A stretch of DNA of 49,074 nucleotides. Source: Glaciecola sp964418575 (lineage in GTDB: Bacteria > Pseudomonadota > Gammaproteobacteria > Enterobacterales > Alteromonadaceae). Each line of letters begins with the position of its first letter. Positions within the stretch are counted from its first letter, which is position 1. The notes beneath the pieces are model-generated. The model was not told the DNA's origin. It saw only the letters and a program-made list of their open reading frames with translations, and searched no databases. Below are positions 26,975-35,110 of this stretch, piece after piece. A program made the translations under genes and the position numbers. The DNA lies in contig CAYQMI010000011.1 of assembly GCA_964418575.1 (NCBI GenBank), positions 1 through 49,074 on the forward strand, in the 5' to 3' direction.

Positions 26975-27127
26975 ATGAAAAATTTAGTTAAAGCTACAGC
27001 TTTCGCAGGAGCAATGTTAATGGGTGCTAATGCATTTGCAATCGAAGGGAGCGCAAGCTCGAATGATCAGGTATGTGTGGGTATTGTGATAGGTTTTATC
27101 ACTATCGCTTATTGCAAAGATGTTTGA
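26975..27127 (+). CDS. Small secreted C-x12-C peptide precursor 2
   Basis: This 50-aa ORF lies 25 bp after peptide gene 1 behind an AAGGAG site. The signal peptide is MKNLVK plus a hydrophobic core ending ANAFA (cleavage after residue 22), and the mature peptide has about 28 residues. Its C-terminal 21 residues align without gaps with peptide 1: ND, C, G, YC and D are identical and the hydrophobic span is kept. This is a paralogue that diverged while conserving the cysteine spacing, which argues for selection on the loop. Confidence 0.75.
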   Translation: MKNLVKATAFAGAMLMGANAFAIEGSASSNDQVCVGIVIGFITIAYCKDV

Positions 27128-27223
27128 TAGCACCCAAGCATTATCGCGTTAATGATGGAGCGGTGCACAAGTTATCTGATCACTGCTTGTTGCACTGTTC
27201 ATTTAAAACGAAGGATATCGAAT

Positions 27224-27377
27224 ATGAAAATATGCGCCCTTCGTTACGATGTGCATTATGCTCTTAGCTTCTAGCATGTTTGTTGCTCATGCGGCAGATA
27301 TTGAAGATACAAGAAAACCTGAACGACAATGTCAGCTCATTGAGATAAAAGTTTCGTTTATATACATATGTATTTAG
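27224..27377 (+). pseudogene. Third C-x12-C peptide precursor, frameshifted near its start
   Basis: A good AAGGA site precedes ATG at 27224, but this frame stops after 16 codons. The +1 frame from 27249 reads MLLASSMFVAHA, a signal-peptide core, and then a 27-residue end with cysteines at 12-residue spacing (27330-27332 and 27369-27371). Removing one base near 27245 joins the two into a 50-aa precursor like its neighbours. It is either a recent loss, a sequencing error, or a start at ATG 27249 with no ribosome site. Confidence 0.6.
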
Positions 27378-27387
27378 ATGTCATCGT

Positions 27388-27419
27388 GGTGCCAAACATA
27401 CCATGATATGTTTGGCACC
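27388..27419. terminator. Hairpin between the peptide genes and the convergent regulator
   Basis: A 13-bp perfect stem (GGTGCCAAACATA with TATGTTTGGCACC, loop CCATGA) lies between the third peptide and the end of the CadC-like gene. No T-run follows on either strand, so it may be a stability element or a factor-aided stop rather than a classic terminator. Confidence 0.55.
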
Positions 27420-27445
27420 TCAGCAAGCAAGTTAAGTGTTTTAAT

Positions 27446-28795
27446 TTACTGCGGTACAGGTCGTAATCTAACCCCACGCTGTTCAACCTTTAGACTGGTT
27501 GTCAAATCCCCTATGATCATATTCACTCTGATTACTTCTGTATTAATCACGCCAACTTGAGGTTGAGACATATCCATGTCTGCAACGGATACATCAAATA
27601 ATCGGCGAGTAAAAAACAAATGCTCATTGCTGAAGCCTATCTTATTTATAAAACTGTCGTCGATTAGCCATTTAACCGCTCCGGTTTTGCTATCGATTCT
27701 TCTTACTCCAGTGTCATTTAAGTATAGTACTGATTGCTCATCACCCCAAACAACGCCGCTAACATTTCCAACTTCATATTTTGAAAGAAGTAAACCGGTT
27801 TCTAAATCTATTTGAATAATACTCTGGCCAGCATTTTCCGCAGCAGTATAGGCAAGTAGGCGGTTTCCATCTGGACTTATCTGCAGTTCAGATAAACTTA
27901 GATTCACATTTAACGTCATCAATCGATTCTGTGGTAGGTTGTTTCCATCAATTTCGACTAATCGTATTTCGCCATTAGCTTCTTCGGTGTACGCAAAATA
28001 AATTTTGCCATTGTCACGATTGACTGAAAAGCCATTCAACAAGCTGCACGTAGCCTTATATAGAGGCTCTAGCTGCTCTAGAACCAGTGGTTCGGTGAGT
28101 GGGGCGATGTACACCGAACAAATATTGGCTTGCCTTACAACAAAGGTAAACCTTTGCGCATTGATAAACCGAAGAGACATTATTTGTGCGCGAGTGCTTA
28201 AAATATTACTCGTTTGATATGCCTTGTAATTATTCAGCAGTATTTGAGTCTCCTTAGAGCCCATAGTGACATTTGTATACAGTAGTTGCGATTGATAGAT
28301 GTCTATTGTCTGTTTGTATCCTTTAAGCGTATTGATGTTGTCAAACTTACTAACAGATATTGAACTCAAGATAATCAAAAATATTAGTACCGCAGACAAG
28401 CCGAACCACAAACGCTTACGCCGCAGAAAAGGCTTTTTTAACTTCGAATGTTCGTGTGGATGCGACTCATCGATGGGCCGCGGCTTATCGCTTGTTTCTG
28501 CAACAAATCGATAACCCCGTTTGGGTGCAGATTGAATGTATAAGGTTTTAGGATCGGACGAGGCTAATTTTGAACGTAATTTTGTGATGGTTTTGCGAAC
28601 CGCAGAATCAGTAACAATTTTACCTTGCCAGAGTTGCTCATGAAGTTCATTTATTGGTATGAAGCGATGCTTGTTTTGATGCAAATAAAGCAAGACATTA
28701 AAGACCTGCTGTTCCAGCATTAAGTCCTTTCCATTTGTATGGTATACGCTGTTTGTTTCAGTATCTAAAACATATTTTCCAATGTAGTGTTTCAA
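27446..28795 (-). CDS. ToxR/CadC-like transmembrane transcriptional regulator
   Basis: This 449-aa protein has an N-terminal OmpR/PhoB-type winged helix (residues 1-100, ending SAPKRGYRFVAE), a basic linker, one transmembrane helix (about 129-148) and a periplasmic domain of about 300 residues with repeated strand patterns (for example LQISPDGNRLLAYTA) suggesting a beta-propeller. Such regulators sense a periplasmic state and bind DNA directly, without phosphorylation. It converges on the peptide genes and is divergent from the luxR-type gene, so either may be its target. Confidence 0.85.
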   Translation of the reverse strand: MKHYIGKYVLDTETNSVYHTNGKDLMLEQQVFNVLLYLHQNKHRFIPINELHEQLWQGKIVTDSAVRKTITKLRSKLASSDPKTLYIQSAPKRGYRFVAETSDKPRPIDESHPHEHSKLKKPFLRRKRLWFGLSAVLIFLIILSSISVSKFDNINTLKGYKQTIDIYQSQLLYTNVTMGSKETQILLNNYKAYQTSNILSTRAQIMSLRFINAQRFTFVVRQANICSVYIAPLTEPLVLEQLEPLYKATCSLLNGFSVNRDNGKIYFAYTEEANGEIRLVEIDGNNLPQNRLMTLNVNLSLSELQISPDGNRLLAYTAAENAGQSIIQIDLETGLLLSKYEVGNVSGVVWGDEQSVLYLNDTGVRRIDSKTGAVKWLIDDSFINKIGFSNEHLFFTRRLFDVSVADMDMSQPQVGVINTEVIRVNMIIGDLTTSLKVEQRGVRLRPVPQ

Positions 28796-29202
28796 TCACT
28801 TCCCTTATGTGAATAGTTAGAAACTAGATTGGGGTATCCTGCAATACTAGTTTGATATGAGTAAGAAAGCTTACAGTAAAGGTAAATATTCACCTTAGGT
28901 TTCAATCTTTAAATCTCACAAACTGCTTTACATAATAAAGTATCAGTATCTTTTCAGTAATCATAACGGATATTTATTAATTTATTAAAACCGGTGATAA
29001 ATGCTAAACGATTGTTGAGTATCTACATAGTTGTATAGGTATTTGTTTTAATTAAAGTTCACAAAAAAGTCACATTTTTTTTGTGACGTGATTATGACAT
29101 TTCAATATTCCAAAATAAGTATCACCGTCTTCCTGTTTTAGTTATCGAAATACGATTTTTGAGCCTCTAAGCTGAATACCGTTATTCAACTGGAGAAGGC
29201 AC
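28796..29202. other. Shared control region between the CadC-like and LuxR-type genes
   Basis: This 407-bp AT-rich divergent intergenic region holds no ORF with support. Its clearest element is the inverted repeat at 29059-29086. Promoters for both flanking genes must lie here, but no convincing -35/-10 pair was identified. Confidence 0.6.
29059..29086. promoter_or_regulatory. Inverted repeat upstream of the LuxR-type gene
   Basis: The 10-bp arms TCACAAAAAA and TTTTTTGTGA surround an 8-bp centre. A further GTCAC...GTGAC pair is nested and offset within it. This could be a regulator site; the half-site order is opposite to a CRP site. Confidence 0.45.
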
Positions 29203-29979
29203 ATGCAAGATTCAATAGTCCATAGAGACGATCTCATCCAAAAACGACAGGTGGTTTTTAGTCGCACAGTTCAATCTCTTAAAGGGTCTTTAGAAAAAAT
29301 AAATACCCTCGACGAACTTAAATCGTTTTGGGTAGGGCAGATCTCGCCATTGATTTCGGAGTCGTTTGTACTTTTTTCTAAAAGGTCATACTCAATTTGG
29401 GGGTGTGGGGAATTTAATAATTTCTCAACCTTAGAAAACGAGCAAGCAACTGCTGACACTATTGGTTTGATAACACAGTGGAAAAACGCTAGAAGTCAGG
29501 AGTGGATCAATTGCCAGTCAGTCAACCAACTATGTCAAGATGAAACCAATGCGTCTGACGATACCAATAACGAGGGATTCCCCATTGCAGTGGATTATCA
29601 AACGATTATTTCAATAAAATTCTTAATTAATTTGTCGCATTCAGTTTACGCCGTGTTTTTGTTAGAGAACGACTTAAGTGAAGACGAACAGGACTTCCTT
29701 AACCTGTTGCTCACGCAATTACACCGTTCCATTGAGTTAGTAGTAAGCCGTGTTCTGTGTGATTTCGACAACAATGTCAAGCTATCAAAGCGAGAGCAAG
29801 ACTGTTTGCGATGGTCGATTGAAGGCAAGTCATCATGGGAGATATCGGTAATTCTTGGATTGTCGGAGCGTACCGTCAACTTTCACTTCAATAACATTAT
29901 TGAAAAAACTAACAGCGTTAATCGCTATCAGGCAATTGCCAAATGTATTTTTACTGGACTTGCGCAACCGCGCGTTTGA
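29203..29979 (+). CDS. LuxR-family transcriptional regulator
   Basis: This 258-aa protein ends in a LuxR/GerE helix-turn-helix (about residues 192-250; LSKREQDCLRWSIEGKSSWEISVILGLSERTVNFH, given in part). That block resembles those of quorum-sensing regulators such as SdiA more than response regulators. The N-terminal 180 residues are in the position of an autoinducer-binding domain, but its binding residues are not clearly recognisable. No luxI synthase gene is nearby, so it would be a LuxR solo. It starts behind GGAG and heads the transporter gene set. Confidence 0.8.
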   Translation: MQDSIVHRDDLIQKRQVVFSRTVQSLKGSLEKINTLDELKSFWVGQISPLISESFVLFSKRSYSIWGCGEFNNFSTLENEQATADTIGLITQWKNARSQEWINCQSVNQLCQDETNASDDTNNEGFPIAVDYQTIISIKFLINLSHSVYAVFLLENDLSEDEQDFLNLLLTQLHRSIELVVSRVLCDFDNNVKLSKREQDCLRWSIEGKSSWEISVILGLSERTVNFHFNNIIEKTNSVNRYQAIAKCIFTGLAQPRV

Positions 29980-29997
29980 AGCACGATTTTTTAAGAT

Positions 29998-30029
29998 TTA
30001 ACAACTTAACATTTTAACATTTTAACAAC
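29998..30029 (+). repeat. Four tandem 8-bp repeats in front of the thioredoxin-like gene
   Basis: TTAACA recurs at 29998, 30006, 30014 and 30022, so an 8-bp unit (TTAACA plus AC or TT) is repeated four times without interruption. It ends 14 bp before the ATG at 30044, right next to the GAGG ribosome site. It lies in the 64-bp gap after the LuxR-type gene. The copy number could affect translation or form a regulator array. Confidence 0.7.
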
Positions 30030-30043
30030 TGAGGATTAAGAAC

Positions 30044-30571
30044 ATGAAAAAAATTAACTTTATTTATTTTGGCCTTTTTATTGTAGCGTCTGCGGCTTTT
30101 CTTTTATTCACTAAGCCTGGCAATCAAGTCATCGGCAGCGTGATTTTTTCAATGACCGATATGCAGCAAAATATTCAGAAAGAAGAACAAAGACAACTTG
30201 GCGAATTAGTGAACGTCGATGCCAGCATCAATGTTAACGGCTTAGATTTACAGTTAGGGGATGCGATTAGCAAAGACATGGTGGTTATTCCAGTTACCAA
30301 AGACTGCCAATACTGTGAAAAAACACTGGAGATTTTAGCAAACGAGCAAGGAATTGATGTACTTGTGATTGGCATGGACGGCTATCAAGTTGAGCTGCCA
30401 TCTGTGCTAAATACGAACATGGTGATAGCAAATTCACCGCAAAGCCCAGACGTATTCAATATGCCTGTAAAGTACTCTCCTACCTTATTTTTTGTTGACG
30501 CAGGCGGTCAAATACAGCGCAAAGTCATTGGTTTTCGTCCTAACATTGCGTCCATTATTCGTAGCAGTTAA
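30044..30571 (+). CDS. Membrane-anchored thioredoxin-like protein
   Basis: This is a 175-aa protein with one N-terminal transmembrane anchor (about residues 7-23) and a soluble domain that should face the periplasm. A CxxC motif, C88-Q-Y-C91 in TKDCQYCEKTL, is followed by a helix, and a cis-Pro candidate (P146 in YSPTLFFVD) and GFRP end the fold. These mark a thioredoxin-like oxidoreductase or peptide-binding protein. It lies 11 bp before the adaptor gene of an ABC exporter. This suggests it acts on cysteines of the exported substrate, which is inference. Confidence 0.75.
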   Translation: MKKINFIYFGLFIVASAAFLLFTKPGNQVIGSVIFSMTDMQQNIQKEEQRQLGELVNVDASINVNGLDLQLGDAISKDMVVIPVTKDCQYCEKTLEILANEQGIDVLVIGMDGYQVELPSVLNTNMVIANSPQSPDVFNMPVKYSPTLFFVDAGGQIQRKVIGFRPNIASIIRSS

Positions 30572-30582
30572 GGAGTGGAAAA

Positions 30583-31806
30583 ATGAATCTTATTAACAAC
30601 ATATCTAAAAGACCAAAGCTCTTTATAGCCTCGCTTAGTGTGGCAATGGTAAGCGTTTTAGCGCTGCTTTCAATGCCCAAAAATTCTATCTCTTCGGAAA
30701 AGCTTGTTTTTGATGTTGTTGAAGTGGGTGATTTAGATATTTACGCTGAAGGTTTTGGTCACTTTGCAGCTTTAGACAACTACACCGTAACCGCACCATT
30801 CACTGGCGTTATTGAGTCAGTCCACAAGCGCTCTGGTGATTTTGTAAAAAAAGGGGAGACCTTGATGATCCTGACAAATCGCGACGTAGTTTCGTCGCTG
30901 ATGTCAGAAACTAACAACTTGGCTAATGCAGAGTTAGAGCTTGCGAGACTCAGGCAGGAGATGGAGGCAGACATTCAAGACCAAAGTGCAAAAATTGCAA
31001 TTGAAGAAACCAAACTCAAGCTGAGCAAAATGACGCTTGAAGCGAAAGAGAAACTTGCTGATTCAGGCGTGGTTTCAGGGCTAGAGATTGCGCAAGCTCG
31101 AATGGACGACACCCTCGCTCAGCAAAGTCTTGAGACGGAAAAAAATAGGCTCATTCAGCTTAAACAACGCGCTATGCAAAAGCAGCAATTGCAAATTCAA
31201 AAAATCCGTCTCGCTCAGTCATTTGTTGACGAGCGTCAAAAAGACTTAGATGCGCTTACTTTGAGGGCTCCAGACAGCGGCATACTTGCTGAACTTGACG
31301 CACAGGTGGGTGACTCTGCCTCTTTTGGACAAAAGCTTGGACAAGTTAAAGGCGATCAAAATTTTGCAGTGATTGCTAAGTTTCCACAACATCTGTCGGG
31401 CAAGCTTGAGCTTGATACGCTGGTTCAAGTCAGTTTCTTGGGACAAACCTTAAAAGGGCAAGTAAAGCGAATTCTGCCTGGCGTTGTTAATGGTTTCATT
31501 CAAACCGAAGTAAGGCTGGATGAACACGCTCAGAACATCGTAGAAGATTTAGAGGTAAACATCAAAGCCAATGTGAATACCCTTCCTGACGTTAAGTATG
31601 TGAAACGCCCCAGTGGCTTGCTCAAGGGGAAACGTGCGAACGTATTCAAAGTTAAGGGTGATAGAGCTCAAAAAGTGGAAGTGGCTGTTGAAGCTCAGGA
31701 GGGTCCCTACATGATCGTAACAGATGATACTTTGCAAGCAGGCGATCAAATTATCGTCTCTAACACCAGTGCTTTTTCTGATCAGTCTGAAATATATATT
31801 AGGTAG
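30583..31806 (+). CDS. HlyD/MacA-like periplasmic adaptor subunit
   Basis: This 407-aa membrane-fusion protein has an N-terminal membrane anchor (about 15-32), a split lipoyl domain (TAPFTGVIESVHKRSGDFVKKGE, given in part, and LRAPDSGILAELDAQVGDSA), a long alpha-helical hairpin between them (about 105-220) and beta-barrel/proximal domains at the end. Together with the two following genes it forms a MacAB-like exporter that bridges the periplasm. The outer-membrane channel is not encoded here and would come from elsewhere (a TolC-type protein). Confidence 0.87.
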   Translation: MNLINNISKRPKLFIASLSVAMVSVLALLSMPKNSISSEKLVFDVVEVGDLDIYAEGFGHFAALDNYTVTAPFTGVIESVHKRSGDFVKKGETLMILTNRDVVSSLMSETNNLANAELELARLRQEMEADIQDQSAKIAIEETKLKLSKMTLEAKEKLADSGVVSGLEIAQARMDDTLAQQSLETEKNRLIQLKQRAMQKQQLQIQKIRLAQSFVDERQKDLDALTLRAPDSGILAELDAQVGDSASFGQKLGQVKGDQNFAVIAKFPQHLSGKLELDTLVQVSFLGQTLKGQVKRILPGVVNGFIQTEVRLDEHAQNIVEDLEVNIKANVNTLPDVKYVKRPSGLLKGKRANVFKVKGDRAQKVEVAVEAQEGPYMIVTDDTLQAGDQIIVSNTSAFSDQSEIYIR

Positions 31807-31815
31807 GAGAGATAT

Positions 31816-32502
31816 ATGGTCAATTATATTGCAAGCGAAGCGCTAATTTCAATGAGTCAGATAGGCAAGTGCTACGATCCGCTCATCGGTGATTGGGCTT
31901 TAAGAGACTTAACTTTTTCAGTTTTTCGAAATGAGTACGTTTCAATCTGCGGTCCCTCGGGTTGTGGTAAATCGACACTTTTATCCATTATGGGGTTGGT
32001 CGATGAGCCTAGTGCTGGCATGTATTTATTGAAGGGCAAACAAACCAAGCACTTAAGCTTTGACCAATTAGCAATGCTCAGACGGCGACATTTGGGATTT
32101 ATTTTTCAGTCGTTTAATTTGATTGATCATCTTAGCAATCTGGAAAACGTCGCGATGCCGCTGCTGTTAGATGGTCGCCCTCGTGATGAAGCCCTAGAGA
32201 TTGCTTTGGCTTTATGCCAAGAACTTGGATTACAGGGACACGTGAATAAACATCCTAATCAAATTTCGGGAGGGCAGCAGCAGCGCCTATCCATTGCTCG
32301 CGCGCTGATCAATCAGCCCGATTTACTTTTGATAGATGAGCCGACAGGTAATTTAGATACCAAAAACAGTGAGCTCGTGATGGATTTACTTGACCAAGTA
32401 CATGATCAAGGTAGCACCTTGGTGTTAGTCACTCATGAGGAGCAGTATTCACAGCGCGCTCAACGTCAATTGCACATTCTTGATGGGCAATTACAAAGCT
32501 AA
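31816..32502 (+). CDS. ABC transporter ATP-binding protein (MacB/LolD type)
   Basis: This 228-aa ATPase has a Walker A GPSGCGKST at residues 46-54, Q-loop Gln98 (FQSFN), signature SGGQQ at 151-155, Walker B LLLIDEP at 170-176 and the H-loop His (VTHEE). The sequence type is that of the MacB/LolD/FtsE class serving FtsX-like permeases, which use ATP to drive mechanotransmission rather than ordinary transmembrane transport. It lies 9 bp after the adaptor gene. Confidence 0.92.
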   Translation: MVNYIASEALISMSQIGKCYDPLIGDWALRDLTFSVFRNEYVSICGPSGCGKSTLLSIMGLVDEPSAGMYLLKGKQTKHLSFDQLAMLRRRHLGFIFQSFNLIDHLSNLENVAMPLLLDGRPRDEALEIALALCQELGLQGHVNKHPNQISGGQQQRLSIARALINQPDLLLIDEPTGNLDTKNSELVMDLLDQVHDQGSTLVLVTHEEQYSQRAQRQLHILDGQLQS

Positions 32503-32567
32503 ACGGACAAGGAGTTTGAGTTTTATGCTTGTCTCATCTATTCGGGAAAAGAGGCTAAGAGATTACT

Positions 32568-34991
32568 ATGGTTAAAATACTGACTTTTGTGCCAACCGTA
32601 TTGCTGCATACGCTTAGCAAGATTAAGCACGACCCACGCCATTACGCTAGCTTAACCGTGGTCATGTCGCTGTGCGCAGGTATTCTGTCGTTTTCAACTC
32701 AATTGAACTATCGGATTTTTTTAGCTGATTTACCGTATAAGCATGCCCAGCATATTCACCAAATTAATCTTCAGCAGAGTGAGCTTGAGGTATCGGGCAT
32801 CGGAATGGCCAGCAGGCAGGCAGTGGATCTTCTTGCATACAAGTCAGCCAATCAATTTGGGACCTTAGTGTCACAACAACCGGGTTTGGCGCACTTAACA
32901 CTCAGCGAAGATATCCAAGTCCCCTTTGCATTACTCAGGGTGTCAGCTAACTTTGAAGAAGTGTTCCCCATTGAGTTGTCTTTGAATGGAGCACTTAACT
33001 TGAGTGCCCAAACCATTTTCATCAGCCATAAAATGTGGTCGACCTTATTCTCCGAGCGGTCCGATATCTTAGGTGCTTTAGTAAAAGTAAATAACGAACC
33101 CTTTATCATTGCGGGCGTCATTGACCCATCGTTTACCCTTCCAAATACACTTGCCATTCAGAACATCATGGCCGGTGAACGTCAAGAGATGTTCGCATTA
33201 ACTACACGAAGCGCCTTTTCCTCAGCGAATGACATCATCGATGCATCGAACATAAGTATTGAAACGGTGGACGTGTTTTTTCAAACAAGCATGTCTAAAG
33301 CACAAACACTGCCGATTATTGAATCGCTTGTCGTGCTAGTCAATCAAAGCATGCCGCGCTCTCATCCTTTAAGCTTTGAGCTCTTATCCTTGCGAGAAGG
33401 TATTTCAGGCAGTTGGTATCTGTTTGCGCCAATTATGTTGGCAGGCTCGATTTTCATTTTTTTCATTGGGTTTGTGGCTGTGTGTAATTTAGTATTGGTC
33501 AAATCTAATAAGGATTTAAAGCACACTACCATTGAGCTGATATTAGGTGCATCAAGTCGCTTTGTGTTAGCAAAGGAATGCGTGGAATATGGCTTAGTCT
33601 GCTTGCTAAGTGTATTTCTTGGGCTTCAATTGAGTCAGTTTTTTAGCGCTTATTTGAGCACATTATTTAATCAATGGGACGAGCATCAAATGCATCCTTC
33701 ATGGGCAGCCTCGCTAGTGGTGGGAATGCTTATGCTGGTTTTAATCGTATCACTTATTATTGTTTCAAAACGAGCGATCGATGCTCGGAATTTGAGCAAA
33801 ACCAGCAGCGCTAGTGGCAAAAATGCGTCATCAAAAATAAACGTGAATTTACTTAAAAGATTAACCGCATATCAGGTGTTTGCGATGAGTTCTCTGCTTA
33901 TCATTGGTAGTTCCAGCTTTGTGTCTGCCACCTATCAAATGTTGCCTTTGCTCAAAGCACAGTTTGAGCAAACAACCGTCATTCCCATTGAGTTTAAGCA
34001 CATGACCACTAGCAAGTCAGAGCAAGCTCGCGTGATTAATGAAATTTCTGACAAACTATCACAGTCATTTAATAATGCCGTCATTGGCCATTCAAATGCT
34101 GACCCTTTCTTCTTAACGAGCAGCTACGGTGCTTGCAGCCAGCAAAGCAGAGAAATTCGATATGGTAGGATGTACTCAGACGAAGCATTTTTAAATACGG
34201 TGAATGCTAAGGTGACTGACGGCAGCCTTGGCAAGCTCAAAGACACCAATGCTATTGTCATTAACAGCATGTTTGCAGAACAATATTTTGGTACGAATGA
34301 GAATCTTATTGGTAAGAGCGTGAACTGTAAAAAAATCAGCGGTGTTGTGGTAGCCGTCGTCGAGCTCAATCGAATAGTACACCCCCTTCTTAAAGACATC
34401 ATGTCACAGGATGACGCAGTCATCATTCAAGCCTTTGATTGGGTCAAAAACAAAACCATGCTCTCAGATGTTCCTCATTTAACACTTTATCATCCTCAGA
34501 CAGAGTTTTTACCTAATAGCGACATTACTTCAATATTCGCTCAATACGCCAGTTTGATTGAGCCCGCAAAGCCCGTAAACCTAAGCGAGCAAATTGATCA
34601 ACAGGGTAGGCAACCTCGTTTAGCTTTATTTTTTTCCGGCGTATTGACCTTCACCTTCCTTTTACTCGCGGTCATGGGACTATGGGGAAGTATGAATCTG
34701 CAAATACAAATGCGCCGCTCCGAACTCGCCATATTCAAAATGATGGGGATTACGAAGTGGAAACTTTTGTTGTTTGTATTTAACGATAATAAAAAGCAGG
34801 TGATTAAATTGGTGTCGGTATCAGCGATATTGTCGCTTTGGATAGCCTTTTTGTTGGGGATGGGTTCGACTTATAGACTTGAGATATTGCTGAGTGTTCT
34901 TGCCATAATTTGTATATTGCTTGTTGCATCAATTATGCCTATGTTGCCGATGCTAAAATCGAAAAACATCAACGGCGAAACACTGAAATAG
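32568..34991 (+). CDS. FtsX/MacB-like ABC transporter permease
   Basis: This 807-aa protein has about eight transmembrane helices: one near residues 30-48, a group at about 285-400, one at about 435-455, and three near 685-800. Two large extracytoplasmic domains lie between. This is the duplicated FtsX-type layout, with MacB-type periplasmic core domains, and no ATPase domain. With the adaptor and ATPase it makes a tripartite-type exporter that takes substrate from the periplasm. It is followed by 119 bp, then a small membrane protein gene. Confidence 0.85.
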   Translation: MVKILTFVPTVLLHTLSKIKHDPRHYASLTVVMSLCAGILSFSTQLNYRIFLADLPYKHAQHIHQINLQQSELEVSGIGMASRQAVDLLAYKSANQFGTLVSQQPGLAHLTLSEDIQVPFALLRVSANFEEVFPIELSLNGALNLSAQTIFISHKMWSTLFSERSDILGALVKVNNEPFIIAGVIDPSFTLPNTLAIQNIMAGERQEMFALTTRSAFSSANDIIDASNISIETVDVFFQTSMSKAQTLPIIESLVVLVNQSMPRSHPLSFELLSLREGISGSWYLFAPIMLAGSIFIFFIGFVAVCNLVLVKSNKDLKHTTIELILGASSRFVLAKECVEYGLVCLLSVFLGLQLSQFFSAYLSTLFNQWDEHQMHPSWAASLVVGMLMLVLIVSLIIVSKRAIDARNLSKTSSASGKNASSKINVNLLKRLTAYQVFAMSSLLIIGSSSFVSATYQMLPLLKAQFEQTTVIPIEFKHMTTSKSEQARVINEISDKLSQSFNNAVIGHSNADPFFLTSSYGACSQQSREIRYGRMYSDEAFLNTVNAKVTDGSLGKLKDTNAIVINSMFAEQYFGTNENLIGKSVNCKKISGVVVAVVELNRIVHPLLKDIMSQDDAVIIQAFDWVKNKTMLSDVPHLTLYHPQTEFLPNSDITSIFAQYASLIEPAKPVNLSEQIDQQGRQPRLALFFSGVLTFTFLLLAVMGLWGSMNLQIQMRRSELAIFKMMGITKWKLLLFVFNDNKKQVIKLVSVSAILSLWIAFLLGMGSTYRLEILLSVLAIICILLVASIMPMLPMLKSKNINGETLK

Positions 34992-35110
34992 CAACAGGCT
35001 AGTCTTACATTCTGTGTTTAAGCAAAATGAAGGTTGTTTAGCGAATTTGCCAACATCTGATCCTTTTGCCATGAAGGCAAAAAGAAAACTAAAGCGTTAA
35101 GGAGTATGAA

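Noticed and set aside
29059..29086. A CRP/FNR site in front of the LuxR-type gene
   Set aside because: The half-sites are in TCACA...TGTGA order with wrong spacing, the reverse of TGTGA-N6-TCACA.
26776..34991. A double-glycine (bacteriocin leader) system with a C39 peptidase transporter
   Set aside because: The peptides carry Sec-type signals, not GG leaders, and the transporter is of FtsX/MacB type with no C39 peptidase domain.
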